DNA of 64,000 nt from Cyprinodon diabolis (lineage: Eukaryota > Chordata > Actinopteri > Cyprinodontiformes > Cyprinodontidae), in NCBI GenBank assembly GCA_030533445.1, contig CM060080.1, forward strand, positions 11,202,717 to 11,266,716, in the 5' to 3' direction. The translations under genes and the position numbers were made by a program. Numbering within the stretch: position 1 is the stretch's first letter; the number at the start of each line of letters is the position of its first letter. Shown one piece after another: positions 37,700 through 52,100 of this stretch. The notes under the pieces are model-generated. The model saw nothing but the letters and a program-made list of their open reading frames with translations, was not told where the DNA came from and searched no databases.

Positions 37700-39689
37700 T
37701 CAGATGAAAGTTTTCATCTCTTAGATCAGGGGGCTTCAAATTAAAATGCTAAGCTATAAATTCTTGCATGTTTTGTGTGTGTGTGTGTGTGTGTTTGTTA
37801 TTATGTACTGAGCTCCACCCTGGCCTCCCATGTAAATGTTGTCCAGAACCCCCATATCACCTTGTAAACCCTTGATTGTGATTAAAGCACCCAATATTTA
37901 GAAGAAGCTTGCTTTATATCTTCACTGGTATCTTTGACGATTCATCTTTTGCAATGAAAACGGTTCTTTAAGCTAAAAAAAATGAATAGAACCAGATATT
38001 TACTCGAAATCAAAGGCTATGGTTAACTTGGGTTTATATATTCATTAATACAAAACATTTCACTATGTAATAGTGTTTGTTTTTTTGTTGATCAAAATGA
38101 CAATTCTTGGTAAGTCACATTTTTGTTTGTTTAGAATATTGCCTTCAACTGCAATATATCGGGTGTATATTTTCTATTTTTTATTCCCATGGAGATTTTA
38201 GTCCTTAATCATTCATATTTTTCTACCATCTTTATAAAATAAGAAACTATATTCCAGTTGAACGCTGTAAACATGACTAATATTACTTTTCAGTGTAATG
38301 AATTTCATTTCCCCAAAGGTAAGGCAATAGGAGCTTCCTATGTGCTATAAATACATAGACATTTTTTCAATGTGCTACATTTAATGGTTTACTAGAAACC
38401 AAAATGGACTAAAAATTCACATTTATATTCATTTATTATGTATTTGGGAAGTTTTTTGTTTCATAGGGATTTTTTCTCTCAGAGAAACTGATACTGTCGG
38501 GGATTCTTATCGAAAAGGCTTCAGTTGATACCAGCCGACACCCCATGATGCATTGCATTTAGTTTATATCATTAGCCTTTAAATGAAACCACTCAGGAGA
38601 AAGGTCTGCAAAACATCCTGCAGAACCTGACGTATACATGACATAACAAGCTGAGAGAAACAAGTTCATGCAGTTAAGATGTCACTGGGAACACATTAGA
38701 CATTATTAGGGCTGTAATAAGTCTGAGGCCTGGTAAGGAGGGGCTCTGCTCTCTTTCCTGTCTCACACGAGGAGGACTGTAAAAATGAATCTTTCTGCTT
38801 TGTCATGTGGAGGTTTTGTGAAATGCTGCTGCTTTCAGGTAGCTGGACCCCTTAGACTGAGACTACCGCTGCCTGGGGGGGAATATGTAGAGCTGCACGT
38901 GAACTGGTTGCCCAACATGCCAGAGATCTATTTCTACCCCATGCACATCTTTTATTTATTCACTTATGTGCAGAAAAGCAAAGAACATTCTTAAAACAGA
39001 AAACGAGGAAGTATCTGTATAAATTTGAGAATTCGGATCAAAATGAAACTAAAATAATCTGTATACATCTTTTTTTTTTAAATCCATTTACAAAACATGC
39101 TGACTTCCTTTGCTGAGTTTTATGCCGAGTAATAATCTTCTGAGTAGGGAGTAGAACGTATATTTCAGTTAAAGCGTGATTAAGATGGAAGGAATTAGTT
39201 TTTCTTGCTGGGCAGGTTTTTCAGGCCTAGCATGCAGCAGAATGCAGAGCAGAGGCCAGAAATACACCGTCCCTGTCAGGAGGAGGGGAAAATATGTGCT
39301 CAGATCAACAGGAGAATGCAAAGGACTGTGGTGTTAAATGAAAATGTACTGCTGAAGGATTCCTCCTTGGCTTTCATTTCTTATAGATATGATCACTATG
39401 CTTGGAGAAGTCATGTTCAGTGACGCCTGTGGAGATTTTATGCATACTTTCCTTTTGTCAGCTATAAATGGGATTTTATGGTCATAAAAGGGGAGAATAA
39501 TGGATTTCGTCAAACTTATTAGCCAGATCCTATAAGGACAGTTTTAATCTGTTTTGATTGGCATGTAGAGGTTGACATTGCCTCCTAGTGGTGCAGAGAC
39601 TATCCTACACTTTTTCTTTTTACATGCGAGTGAGTTACAAAGTGAGTGGATTTAAAAAGAAAACAACAGAAACAAGTAGATATGTTTGC
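37700..39689. other. Intergenic DNA between ldlrap1 and maco1
   Basis: AT-rich, with a (GT)n run near 37779-37797. The ORFs at 38785-38994 and 39205-39423 match nothing I recognise and have no splice or promoter support. Confidence 0.45.
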
Positions 39690-41223
39690 AAGAATTTATT
39701 TTTTATTTCCTGTAAACCTCACAGAGCGAGAGCGCAGCCAAGGTCAGACCTGGGAGGAAACTAAACTGACTGTGGGCATAGAAAACAAAAAACAAAACAA
39801 CTTGGGCTTGGATTCACCAATCTGTTGACAGAACTGACCAAACTGTACTTTTCACAACATTTTTTCTCCAATCTGAGAGGTTATAGTGAATATTTCTCCA
39901 TATACAGTAGGTGGATGAAACCATGAGGCGTTACTTAAGTCAATGGGGGAAACAAGTCAGACCCAAAAGCTACAACTTTAAAAAGAGAAAAAAAAAAGAA
40001 AAAAAGGGGTTGTTTCAATTTTTTTTATAAATTAAAAACAGAACCGGAGACCAAATCCTCTGCCTGGTTCAGTTTTCCCAGATGTTTTCAGCTGGAAGTT
40101 TACAAATATGTGAATAAATTATTTGCAGTACCTTCTTCCAAAAGGTAAAGCATTCCAGTTTCTGAAGCCGGATCATTTTGTTTTCTTCTTATTGCTGCTT
40201 TGTCCATCATATGTAGAACTGAAAGATTTGGGCTTTCATACAGTGGAGATGTTGAGCTGCTCTGATTGTTTATACATCTGATGACTTTTAAATGTGGTTA
40301 ATTTTAAGTAAACACCTGTTTTAAAAGGTGTGTCTCAATAGAATTCCTGCCTCCTGACTAACTTTTCCGGCTTGGGAGGAATTTGGCAGGCTAACTGAGG
40401 AGGGCGGCGTTTTGTTGTTCCCTCTAGGCACCGGGATCATGCAGAGCAACAAGCACTCCTCACACAGGTAGGCATGACTAGCAGTTTCCAAACTGATTAA
40501 GATTAGCCATCTTATTTCTTTATGGAAGAAAGTCCCTTTTTTTGAGATGTTGGAGAAATTTAAGTAAGGAGAGAAAAATATCCATCCACACAGAAAGAAA
40601 GATTTTTCTCTTACAGGAAAAGCACTTGGATCATGTTGTACATTTGTTTTTTTTTTTTTTATAAATATGGTGGAACCATATTATTCCCAATAAAAATAAT
40701 CAGAAGTAGCTCATAAAGGCCAGGGCATACATACAGTTTAATCTGATCTGTTTGCAGCATCGTCTGAGTGCCGGCTTTTGGGTTAAACGCGAGAAATACA
40801 TTCCTCCGGTTGTACAAATGTGCCAAAAACACATGGAGATATGAATCAGAGAACAATGGAGTGGAAGAGACTTGTCTGCATCTCCCTGGAGCTGGTAGGA
40901 ATTCGCAGCAATAGGGGAGCGGCATCCTTGAGATGAAAAATACGCGCCTGAATCTGTGAGGTTTCACCAGACATTGAAATAAAAACTGAGTGTTTTCTAA
41001 TTTTCCAGGGATGTCAGTTTTTTTTTTTTTTTGGTCTTTTGCTTTAACTACAACAAACACAGTCACACATTACAACATCCTTCTGACCTGGCAAAAAGAG
41101 AGAGAACAGAAGAAAACCGAGCTCTCAGCTGCGACACGACAGGGCCGGCAGGAGCAGTAGAAGTATTGAGAGAGGAGAGGGAGGGGCTGGAAGAAGAAAA
41201 AAAAAATAAAAGGAAGAAAGCGT
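39690..41223 (-). other. Probable maco1 3' untranslated region
   Basis: No coding exon follows the macoilin stop. The first AATAAA-type signals on the minus strand are a pair within 39695-39708 (plus-strand TTTATT), suggesting a 3' UTR of about 1.5 kb. This is inference from the signal alone. An A-rich tract near 40640-40660 on the minus strand is not a signal. Confidence 0.4.
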
Positions 41224-41426
41224 TCACTTTTTGAGGGGCTGGTAAACAGAAGCGTTGGGGTCCAGGCCGGAGGGACTGGTGTCCATGAACTTTGAGGAGT
41301 AGTGGGGGGTGACGGGGGTCATGCTGCTGGTGTCGGTTGTGTAAGAGATGCTGGGCATGACGGCCATAACTTCTGCTATCTTCTGCTTCAGATCTTTGAT
41401 CTCTTGGTCCTTCTGATGGATCTGAC
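41224..41426 (-). CDS. maco1: maco1 exon 11 (terminal)
   Basis: Starts after AATTTTAG. It encodes GQIHQKDQEIKDLKQKIAEV, a Ser/Thr-rich tail and SVYQPLKK, then TGA at 41226-41224. Residues 614-680. Confidence 0.95.
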
Positions 41427-43115
41427 CTAAAATTAAGAATTAATTTACACCTTAAATATAAAACAAGAGAATTCAGTCGACGATAACAGCTGATTAGCAG
41501 ATATTTGGCGCACCTTGTGCAATCTCCAGCTGTCTCTTGGCGTCTCCCAGAGCAGAGAAGAGGTCCAGTTTAATCCTGGTCTCTGCGCTCAGGCTGTTTT
41601 CCAGGTGCTGAGTCTTATCCTGCATTGCTGACAGCGCTGACATCAGCACCTCTGTGTCTTTTTCATTTTCCTTATATTTATGAAGTTCCTGAAATATAAA
41701 ACAAGTTAAAAATGTCCTATAGGTAAAAAGCAAACCAACAACACGACTTCATGCAGTGAGTTTACCTGAACTTGTATTTCCAGATCTCGTATCTGCTCTT
41801 CTTTCAGCTTGATGTCCATTGTTAATTTTTTACCCTCTGCTTCTAGCTCAGTGATTCGCCGCCGCAGCGTGTCTGTGCATTCCCCTCTGGAAGATGCAAT
41901 AAACTTAATTGAATCTTCAGTCATTAATAAGCTGCTGGTAGAAAAAAGGAAACAACGTACCTAGAGGCTGCTGCTAATGCTACTGCTCTGGCCGCTGTGG
42001 CCTCCTCTAGTTTCTTTCTCTTCTTTTCTTCTGTGAGCTGCTTCTCAGCAGTCGCTCGGGCCTCTTGTTCTACTTTGAGCCTCTTCTCTAGCTGCCCGAC
42101 TGTCTGTTTGTCCTTTTGTTTTGCCTGCACAGCATTATGAAGCCTAGGGCATAAAAAACATTTAGTAACACATCTGGCAGCTTAAAATGAGAGGTATTGA
42201 AACTGGAAATTATCAGTTTAACTTCATGGGTTGTCTCATACAACAGGCAAATATTTAAACAAATCGTCACCGTTTTATTACCAATATGTCTAATTCTTTT
42301 ACGTCTCACCGCCCTAACTGTATTAAGACTTCTTACTTGTTTTGGAGCAGCTCGTTTTCCTGGCGCAGCTGGCCCAGTTCAGTGCGTATGGAGCGCTCAG
42401 CGCTGCCCAGTGAACCAATCTGGCTGCGGAGGTCCTGTTCAACCTGCCGGCTGGCCTGCAAGTCCGCCTTCAGCTTTTTAATGTCCTGCTCCAGTCTGTG
42501 CCAGGCGAAAGTCAAAACAGACGACACATTCAGGAAACTTTCTTTTTTTTTTTTTTTTTACATCTTTTCCTTCAGAACAGATAAAGGAAGCAGGTCATCT
42601 AAAAGCACAAAACTCCCAGTAAACCTTCAACTTAAACGTACAAATCTGTAATTTCTTATAAACTGTTTGGAGAGTTTACAGTGGACACCAACAGAAGTCC
42701 TACTTAAACATGGATGACGTTATACCGCTTTGTTTTAAAAAAAATATAAATATAAAATATATAACCGCAGATGTCTGGGGGACAGTGATTCGCCTACATG
42801 TTATGAATGCTAGCATTCATAACATGTAGGTTTGCATAAATGATAAACAGTTTAGTTTGTGCCTTCAAGTCGTTGCCCATAGGAAGACGTTACCTGAATA
42901 TAACCTAACAGAATATCTTCAGAACAGCTTCATATGACACAAAACTCATATGGGTGAGAAGAACATGATGTAATAACGTAAAATCAAGGGCCCAATGTAA
43001 AAAAAAAACAAAAAAAAAAAACAGCATTCCCCTTTAAGTGGGATACACCACGCTTAAAAATGTGCAAAACCCCCGAGGGTCAGAGACTCTCCCACCACAG
43101 TCTCCTAAAATCCTG

Positions 43116-43170
<55 letters not shown>

Positions 43171-46100
43171 GGGTGGAACGGTTCACAAAATCCACGGTTC
43201 GGTTCGATTCACGGTTTCGTGGTCACGGTTTTCGGTTCGGTTCGATTCGGTATATGTTGATTGTTACACCGAAATCCCATAAAAATTTATGAAATTAATG
43301 AAAAAATCCCCCAAAAAATAATGGATTGTAATTATTTTAAATGATCCGCGGAAACCCTGGATCATTTCCGTATGTTTTGCTGCTTTGAATTTAATCATCT
43401 CGCGCATGCTCTCTACGATCTACAAGGGACTCAGAGCGGAGCGGACGGGAGCCACAGTGGGGGCTGTATGCTTTGCTTTGAGCAGCCGGTCTGGAGCGCA
43501 GCGGGGCGGAGCGGGGGTTGCTGACGGAGATGAGGGATTTCGGGGTTAGCATGACATGTTGCTGTTAGCATAAACAAAACGTGTTGCACAATGCTTGCAC
43601 ACTGTTGCACTGTTATCCACAACTTTCTTTCCGCCGTCATCGTAGGTCACTCTAAATGCAAAGCGCTCCCATACAGCAGACCTATAAAGTGCTGCTGGCG
43701 CGTCTTCCAACTCCTGTTCTTTCCCACTCGCCATACCCACACAATTCTCCACAACAACTGATTTTTTTCCCTGGTACACCCGGCTAAGCTGCTTCGCTTC
43801 TTCTTCTTCTTGTTTACTACTGGTGGTTGGCTTTTGTCGCAGTACCGCCACCTTCTGCTCTGGAGTGTACACGCTTCACCTATGAGAAAAAGGAGCAGCG
43901 CATGAACCGAACGCAACACACGCGAACCGAACCGAGACAGTCGAACCGAACGGTTCGGACGGTTTTCATAAATCGTCCCATCCCTAATATATATATATAT
44001 ATATATATATACACACCAGGGGTTGACGTTAAGGATTTTTAAGCTTTCACATTTCATTTGCCTAGAAACAATTTTTACTAGCCCAGTATAATGTTTGATA
44101 AATATAGTTCCTAATATTCATTTTTGTATATATATCAATGAAACATGTTTGTTTTTAAATGTTTTTTTGTAATTCAGTTAGTTTACAGGTTCCTGGTGTG
44201 TATATGCATGCGTCAGATAATGAACTCAAGCCTACATTACCGTGTTAACATGCTTTTCAATCCTTCCTGCACATTCTTTTCAAACTAAACTTTGCTTTAA
44301 ACTGTTGTTTGCTTGGAAAAATATAAATTGTAATGTTAAAAACCAAAAAAAAAAAAACTTGACAGGTTAAAAACTTACACTACTACTACTACTCACCAAT
44401 TTAACATGTTTAGCTCTATAACATTTAAATGCACCACTCCAATGTCTAAGAGAAAAAAATTGAATGAACATTTTTTTAATGTATGACCACTGTACAGAAG
44501 ACTGCCATATGATAGAAATATTTACACTGTGCGCATACAATTATTATTATTATTTTTCTAATCCCTGACTGATCATTTTTAATCTAGCGTGTATTATAGC
44601 ATAGATTAAATTCATCATCCAGCTGCTGCTCTGCAGAATTCTCTCCCCAAGAGTTGAATCATGTCATCTGGCGGAAAATCCCGCAGCTTTTTCAAATCAC
44701 GCGGCTTTTTAAAATCACGCAAGAATGTGAACAAAACACATTCGTTTTCAGCGAATGTCTGTGATTTTAAAGTAATTTTGAATGATAAAATTTTTTTTTG
44801 CGATCATTGCACTTGCCCAGCGGGCAATCAATGAAATTTGTACTCTCCCGACAATAAAAACTAGGCAATAGTTAACATCAAGCCCTGCATACACATACAT
44901 CAATTTCAAACGGATGGTATCGGCCAATACTGCACAGACAGGTATGGGGCATCAGTATCGGGGCCAAAAAATGGCATCGGTGCAACACTAATTATTCTAA
45001 TAATCAATTAATGACGATTAATCGAATGGTTTCAGCTCTAGTTTCTATTACCATTCCCTAAATCACTTCTGCAATAATGCTTTTCCATATAATCAAACCA
45101 TTTGGAGACTTTAATCTATATTCAGCCTCTGAGCTCAAATAAAATTCCTCTACAAGTTTGTGTTTAATATTAGAAAGACCGACATCATCCTCAAACACAG
45201 AGTGACCTGCAGAATGATTTGCATGTACTGGCCTAGAGCTGTACATTGTACTGGATGGTTTCGGTTCCTACCTAACGAGCGCCTCTGGCTTCTTCAGCTC
45301 GTTGTTCGGGATGCAGTTGTCTGTGGGATCTTTGTGGGAACTGCCTGACGTCCCTTTTCCCACCGTTAACTTGTGCTTCTTCTCGTTCTTCCCCGTTGAG
45401 GACGGCTGCGCCGAGGAGGGCACGCTGCCGTTGCTGGCGCTGTGGCCGCAGGGCGAGGAGCTAAGCGTTACGGTGTTGGTGTTAGCATTTTTGTAATTTT
45501 TGGAGGAGGAGGAGGATGAAGATGAACAGGAGGAATTGTTGTCCTCTTTAAGCAACAGGTTTTCTGTGCTGCCCAGCTCTGTGGCCAGTCTCTTGTTGTT
45601 TATATGTTTTTCCATGTACTCCATCTCCTGGAGCTTAGAGTCCAGCGATGACGGCAGGATGCTGTTTTGTTGCTTTTTAGTATCGCCGCCACTTCTTCCG
45701 TCTTTCCCTTTTTCTCTATACTCCAGCTCTGGTAAGGGAACAGATGCCTTTTTATTGGCCAGGGCGCCATTCTGCGACACTGGAGGCGTGTCCCCTTCAG
45801 ATACTCCTTTAGCTGGTGCTGCTGTATGGATTAAGAAAACGGTATTTGACACAATTTCTAAAAATACTAATATGACAAGAATGATTTTTTTTTTTAAACA
45901 TGCATTTCTCTTATCTCAAGGAAGGTTTTTGCTGCATGTTGCATTTAAAATCATTCATTTCAATTTTCTTTATCTGTTATCTTTGGCATAAACTAAGTGC
46001 TGATTTATATGCAGATTTAAGGTTCATGCATTATTGCATCCCTTTATTTGTTTTTTTAAAACTGGGATGTTTCAGATCAATAAAATAAAGAGTGATATCA

Positions 46101-49100
46101 AATATCCTGATTACAAACAAAGTTTACTGGTTTAAATCAAAGGGGAGAAATAGCTTTCTCAACCAAAGTGGCCCTTTGGTTGAGAACCTGATCCCTGGCA
46201 TTATGTTCCCAGGGAGTTTTGGTTTTCTTTTTCCTAAACCCTTGTTAAGGAATAAGTTTTTTCTATTTTTTTTTTTTTCAAACTGAGCATTAAAGCCTGT
46301 TTTAAATCAGCATCAATGTCCTGATGTTCTTCTTTAGAGTTTTCAGACACTTTTGTGACATCAACGCACTTAAAATCAGCTTCATGTCAGACTCTTACCT
46401 TCTTCTGTTTCTCGCTCTTGCCTTTGAAGCATCTGCTGCTCTGGAGGTAGAGCCTGCTGTAGCAGCTGCATATAAAACTCGTTCTCTTTCTGCACTTCTT
46501 TCTGCTTCCGCAGACGCATTTTATAGCTAACGTAGCTCTTGAAGCCAAAGCCCAGCGTTACTACGGGATAGCCGATGCTATGGAGAGGAAGACACACAAA
46601 AATCGTATTAAATTAAGTCAGAAATACTATAGTTACAATTAGGGCTGCAACTAATGATTATTTTGTAAAACGATTTATCTATTGTTTTGATTAATCGATT
46701 AATAATCAAATAGCCAAAGACTTTTTACAAACATGAAACCATTATGAAACTCTTAGAAAAATGTAAATGTCAGAATTTATTTTGTATTAATTGACAGGCA
46801 TTTGGCCTGCTAGGAATGTTCTGTTGATGGTTTTACCAGAAAGGGAAAAGTCCTGCTCTATCCAGCTGTATGTGGTTGCAGCTGACTGATCATCACCCAG
46901 GCTTGGAATGGTTATCTGTGATACCGGGCATTTGCCCGGTGGCCCGGTCCTAAATTCAGCATGCGAGGGCCGGCCCTCCTTAAATCATACCAGCCCCAAC
47001 ACTTAAGCCCAATTTATGCTTCTGACTCATAGCCTCTGCAACCATCAAATCTGCGCAGACAAAAAGCTGCTGTGATTGGTCCTTGGTATGCCTTTCCTGC
47101 TGTCTGTGTGGTCGTCCCTCTTGATTCGGTGCCGGGGTGCACCATTAAAAAACCGAAGAGTAATAACAAGAATGGATAACCATGACGAAAGGTTGATCGA
47201 GGAGGTTTTGGAAATTAAACACACCCGCCGGCGCTGCCAAAGTTCTTGAATAGGCTCCCCCTAGCGCTTTGGCGGGAAACTGCTGTGTGCAAAACTGGTT
47301 CGCCACCAGGCGCAAGCGACATTTGATGTGTGCGGTTGCAGAAGTATAATCCTCCCTTTACTCTCCAGCTGAAGCACCTACCTGTGACAGTAAATAACTC
47401 AAGGAACTCAAGGAGTAATACAATGTTAACTACCTGAATGACGCATGCAGTATATATAGGCATTCCTTGTCATCAACATCCTAGTGACGTAAGGTGTAAT
47501 TTTCTTTTTTTCTCAAACTGTAAAATCCTTGCAACAAACTAAATTATAATAAAACTAAAATGCTTTCTTTGAACAAAACTGTGATGTTCCTCTTATATTT
47601 GGCGAATTTAAGTTCAAATATTTTGCAAAAATATGCTGCGGTGCCTGATGGGTTTTTGCATCTAAAGGCTAATAATTCTAATGTGAAGGAGCAATGCAAA
47701 CATAATCCATTGCTTGGTAGCAGTGCTGTCGAGGTGTGTTAATCTGTGTGGATTAAAATGGAATCTGGAATAAATTGCAACTTACAAAAAAGTCACACGA
47801 TCAAGACAGCTTCAAGGTAGGCCTTTTGGTTTTTTTTTTATTTTGCCCACCTCGACATGTTGACTTGGGCTCACAGGTTTTGCTTAAATAGGTTCGGCTC
47901 ATTTGCGCTAAAAGGTGAGGTTCATTGTACTATGTTGACAGACTTTTTATAGTTATATTCCTCTACAAAAACGGTATACTCAAAACTGTATGTCCGTGCT
48001 CATCATGTTTTGCTTTTTTCTTGATGGGGTGTGAAATATCACTGTAAACGGTATTTCAATGCAAGATGGAGGAGTCGCGTGATGCTCGTAACCGAGAGTG
48101 AAGGCTTTGGAAGGCAATCAATTGGCTGTGACGGCTGAGTGTCAAGGTGTACAAGGTTGGAGGGGGGCCGGTGTAGATGGAAAAAAATGCCAGGGCCGAA
48201 AATCCTTCCCAGTCCGAGCCTGTCATCACCTGCAATAAAACTGCACAAGGAACCGTCATGCTTTATCATGTGTGAACCTCTGACCCCTCCTGAAAACTTT
48301 TGACTCCTCCTGTTACTCCTTTGAAGGGGACAAAGAGGTCCCAGCAGAGTTGACCACAGACATGTCTTCTCTCCTATTCTGCAGAAAAGTAACTTGTGTG
48401 TTTGTGTTGGACACATTTCTAGGAAAATATGGGGTTATTATTATTTAACCACATCAGAAACAAAAACTTTTCCACTTGAGGTGGCTGGATGGAAGAGATT
48501 GACAGACGAAAACTTTTTTTTAAAATCTTAAATGCAAAATGTTTATATATTTTTTACAATTCCAATATAATTACCGCTTTAAGTGGGTTGCTCCATCAGC
48601 TAAAGTCATGTTTTACAGTCTCTATACTCCAGTTAATGATTAATTGATTACTAAAATAGTAGAAGATAATTTCAATAATCGATTAATCTGATTGTTTAAG
48701 CCCTAGCGACAATACCTTAAAGAGGTGTAATAACCCCTTAAACAGTTTCAAATTTTGTGAAATTGCAAATACCCAAGTCAAATGGTTTGAAGTAACATGC
48801 CAACCATAAGTACTGTGTAATTATGAAATCATCAAGTAGCAACAAGAAGACCAAAGAACACTGAAAGTAGGTCCAGGGATAAGAACTTTGGAGGTTTGAA
48901 GTTGTTGGATAAGTGCAAAGAAGGTGTTTATTGTTTCAGGAAGGAGCAAGTCATGGCAGAGCTGCTGGTCACGCTGTTTATAATCTATCATGGACTAATT
49001 TGTTTGTCCAAAAAGTGAATTGTACATTTCTAGTTTTAATTTATAAATGTAAAGTAAAAACTTTAATGCATTGACATGAAATCGCGGCTTATGTCTGAGT

Positions 49101-52100
49101 TTTCTAACTTGCGATATATATATGGCTCCAGATATTATCCACAGCTGTGATGAGACCAGGAACAGATACAACGGAGATCAGGTGGTTCAAACAGAGCTTA
49201 GTTCTCCTTTCTGCAAACTTACTAAGATTAGACTGATCTCTGTGATGTTAAGGGCTGGTTATAGTCCCACAGCAGTGTGTCGCAGTGAGCTTGTCCCAGG
49301 TATGACGCAGATATATTTATGCCCAATTTTGAAGCGTGGTCCGCACCAGCTTTGCTTCCCTGTGGCCCTGTAACACCTTGATGATTTAGCCAGTGTATGC
49401 CTGATGTATTAAAAATCTGGCAAAAACGGTGGCGTACGTTGAATAAGTTACGGATCAGTTTTGTATAAGCTATGAGCACGACATACTGCAAGTACGTCGA
49501 GAAATTTTGAGCATGCTAAAACATTTTTTATGTATGCCAGTGTATGCTCAGTGAGCTTGTCGCAGAGAGTTTTGATATATGCCCAATATTGAAGCGTGGT
49601 CTGCGCTATGTTATTCCATGCCACAACAAAAGAGGGACATTCACGAACTAGCTGTGATACGGCCGAGGCGGTGAGGAAGTGGCGGCAATAGGCACATGAG
49701 GGCGAGAAAGAGAAGGGATCCAGGTGGAAAAAGGGTCCCAGCGTTCTCGTGCACCTCGCTCTTCTAGCTGGTCGTTTTCCACAATGGCGGTCATACACAC
49801 AAAACAAGCTGGTAAGTTACCAAACAGGAAATACGCATAGAGTAGAGCGGATGAAGATCTGACTGAGGCCTCCTGTCTACAGTCATCTACAATTTTGGAG
49901 AGGTGCACCAGAGTGTCTGCGGAAGGGGCGGGGCATATCTGCGCTCACTGCGACACACATGCAGAGGACCTGGTTTCTGAGTATAAATCAGCCTTTACTC
50001 TGTCTCTGTGTTCTTAATCCAGATACAAAAAGAACGTCAGAATGTGAGGTTTTATGTGAGTCAAAAAAAAAGGACATCAAATAAAGAATAAACGATAAGC
50101 TGTCCTGGACCTGTGTACACCCACTGCCCTTTACATCAGAGGTGGGCAATTCCAGTTCCTGAGGGCCGGTATCCTGCAACCTTTAGATGGTTTGGTTCAA
50201 CCACCTGAATCGAGTAATTAGATGATTGAGGCCTCTGGAGGAACTGACAGAATACCAAGGAGATAACTCAGCCATTTGATTCAGGTGTGTTGGACCAAGG
50301 ATGGATTTAAAAATTGCAGGACACTGGCCCCCAGGAACTGGAATTGCCCACCCCTGCTCTACATGATGCATGGTGGGCAGAGAGAACTTAATGGGCCAGG
50401 CTACTACTTAAACAAAATTAACTCAGTGCATAAAAAATATTAATGATTTATTAAGCAATTTCTAAATTGGTTCAAAATGTTCACAATGACCTTAAAGTGA
50501 ATCCACAGTGAGATATATTACCAATAAATTCACCTGTTTTCCTTTAGAAGAAAATATTCTAACAATATCCCACAATAAAATGATGCAGTTTTTTAATTAA
50601 CCAATAAAGAACAAAATCATAGAAGAACAGTAACATAATTTTATTAGTAACTTAAAAGGTTTGATAATAAACAGAACTGATGCTCACCAGTGTGCAGCAA
50701 AGGGACGACACAGGTCCACGTGGAAGTTTTTCAGGTCTTTGAATCTGATGGCTGCCTCTATGTACACAAACAGTATCCATAGAGACACAGTGGGGAGACA
50801 CACACCCCTCTCTGCATCAACAAAACAAAAGTGTCAAAACTTCACTTTAAGCTTTAATTTTTGGGGGTTTAAGACAGTCTGGTCAATTTTCATTTGCTTT
50901 TGATGTAATTTCTAATTACATCAAAAGCAGTTATTCTTCAAAAAACATGCTTAAGTTACATTTCAAGTTACGTTTCTTTATTATCAAACTAAATAAATAG
51001 ATATTCCCAAAGAAAAATAATATACAATTTTAACAATAAAATAAAATGGTTTTATTTAAAGACCAAGTTGTTAAAGTCGTAGGGAAGTGGCTGTTCCAAC
51101 CGTCGCATTTCCGAATTCTCCCGAGTGGTGCCCGACTTTACACGAGTGAATAAAGAGATTGTGATTGGTCGTTTATCAAGGGGGCGGGATTGTTGTGGCA
51201 GAAGGTTCGCAAGCATGTTTGGTTGTGGTCGGGGTTTCGGAAACATCTTGCTAACCAGTTAGCAACTTAGTGCTAGTAGGTTCCCGATGAGAAATTCCAT
51301 TGGGACCAAGTAGCACTAAATTGGTGACTTAGAAATGACACTGTCAAGGAACGCCATGGAGAGAGGAAACATGCAAGAGGAGGAGAGTTTTGTGTCGGAG
51401 GTCATGGATGAGTCTCCTCCGTATTATTTAGAGGAGGAAAGTGGAGACGAAGATGTTGTGGAAGAGGATGCCAGGGTGGCAGAAGCTTGGTTTGGTGTAG
51501 AAGGCTTACAGCCGTACATGTTTGAGCCCTTGCCTCGCAACGCTGCCAGTTCTGTTAGCTCTACGCCTGCTGAAGACCCAGACGTCCATCCCCGTGAACA
51601 CTGGGACGAAACTCAATGGGAAAGTAAATTATTCTTATTTCTTATTTCAACCGTTGCGTATATCAGCTGCGACATGAATCAAGATGCTACGACTGAAAAA
51701 TTTTGATTTACAGATGACCGTTGATATATGATTGGACTTACAAGCTGATGTATAACTAACTGGCCTGCATAAAATAACAAGAAAAAAACCTCCACAGATT
51801 TTAAGACATGATTTTTTTTCATTAAAAATGTTCTATATTTTGGGACATCGTCTGATAAAGAGTACATTTATATACATGTTTAAGCCAGAATGATTTGACA
51901 TTTAAATAGGATTTCCCTACGACTTTAAATACAGTCCGACATGATTCAGATTTAAAAACGTTTCCTTCTCTGTAATTCAGAGCTAGACTTGATCTTTCCA
52001 TCTCCATGCTATTACCAGCAGGGATGTAGTCTGCCCTGATGTAGACTCAACCCATTGTTTCCTGGCAGCACTGCACTGCAAACATTCAGCACCAAGCTGT

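Noticed and set aside
42197..42651. Plus-strand ORFs of 94 and 121 codons
   Set aside because: Antisense to macoilin exon 7 and flanking intron.
45500..45991. 163-codon plus-strand ORF
   Set aside because: Antisense shadow of macoilin exon 6; its content is the reverse of the Ser-rich coding sequence.
48039..48416. 125-codon minus-strand ORF
   Set aside because: No recognisable family, lies inside a repeat-rich insertion, and has no splice or promoter support.
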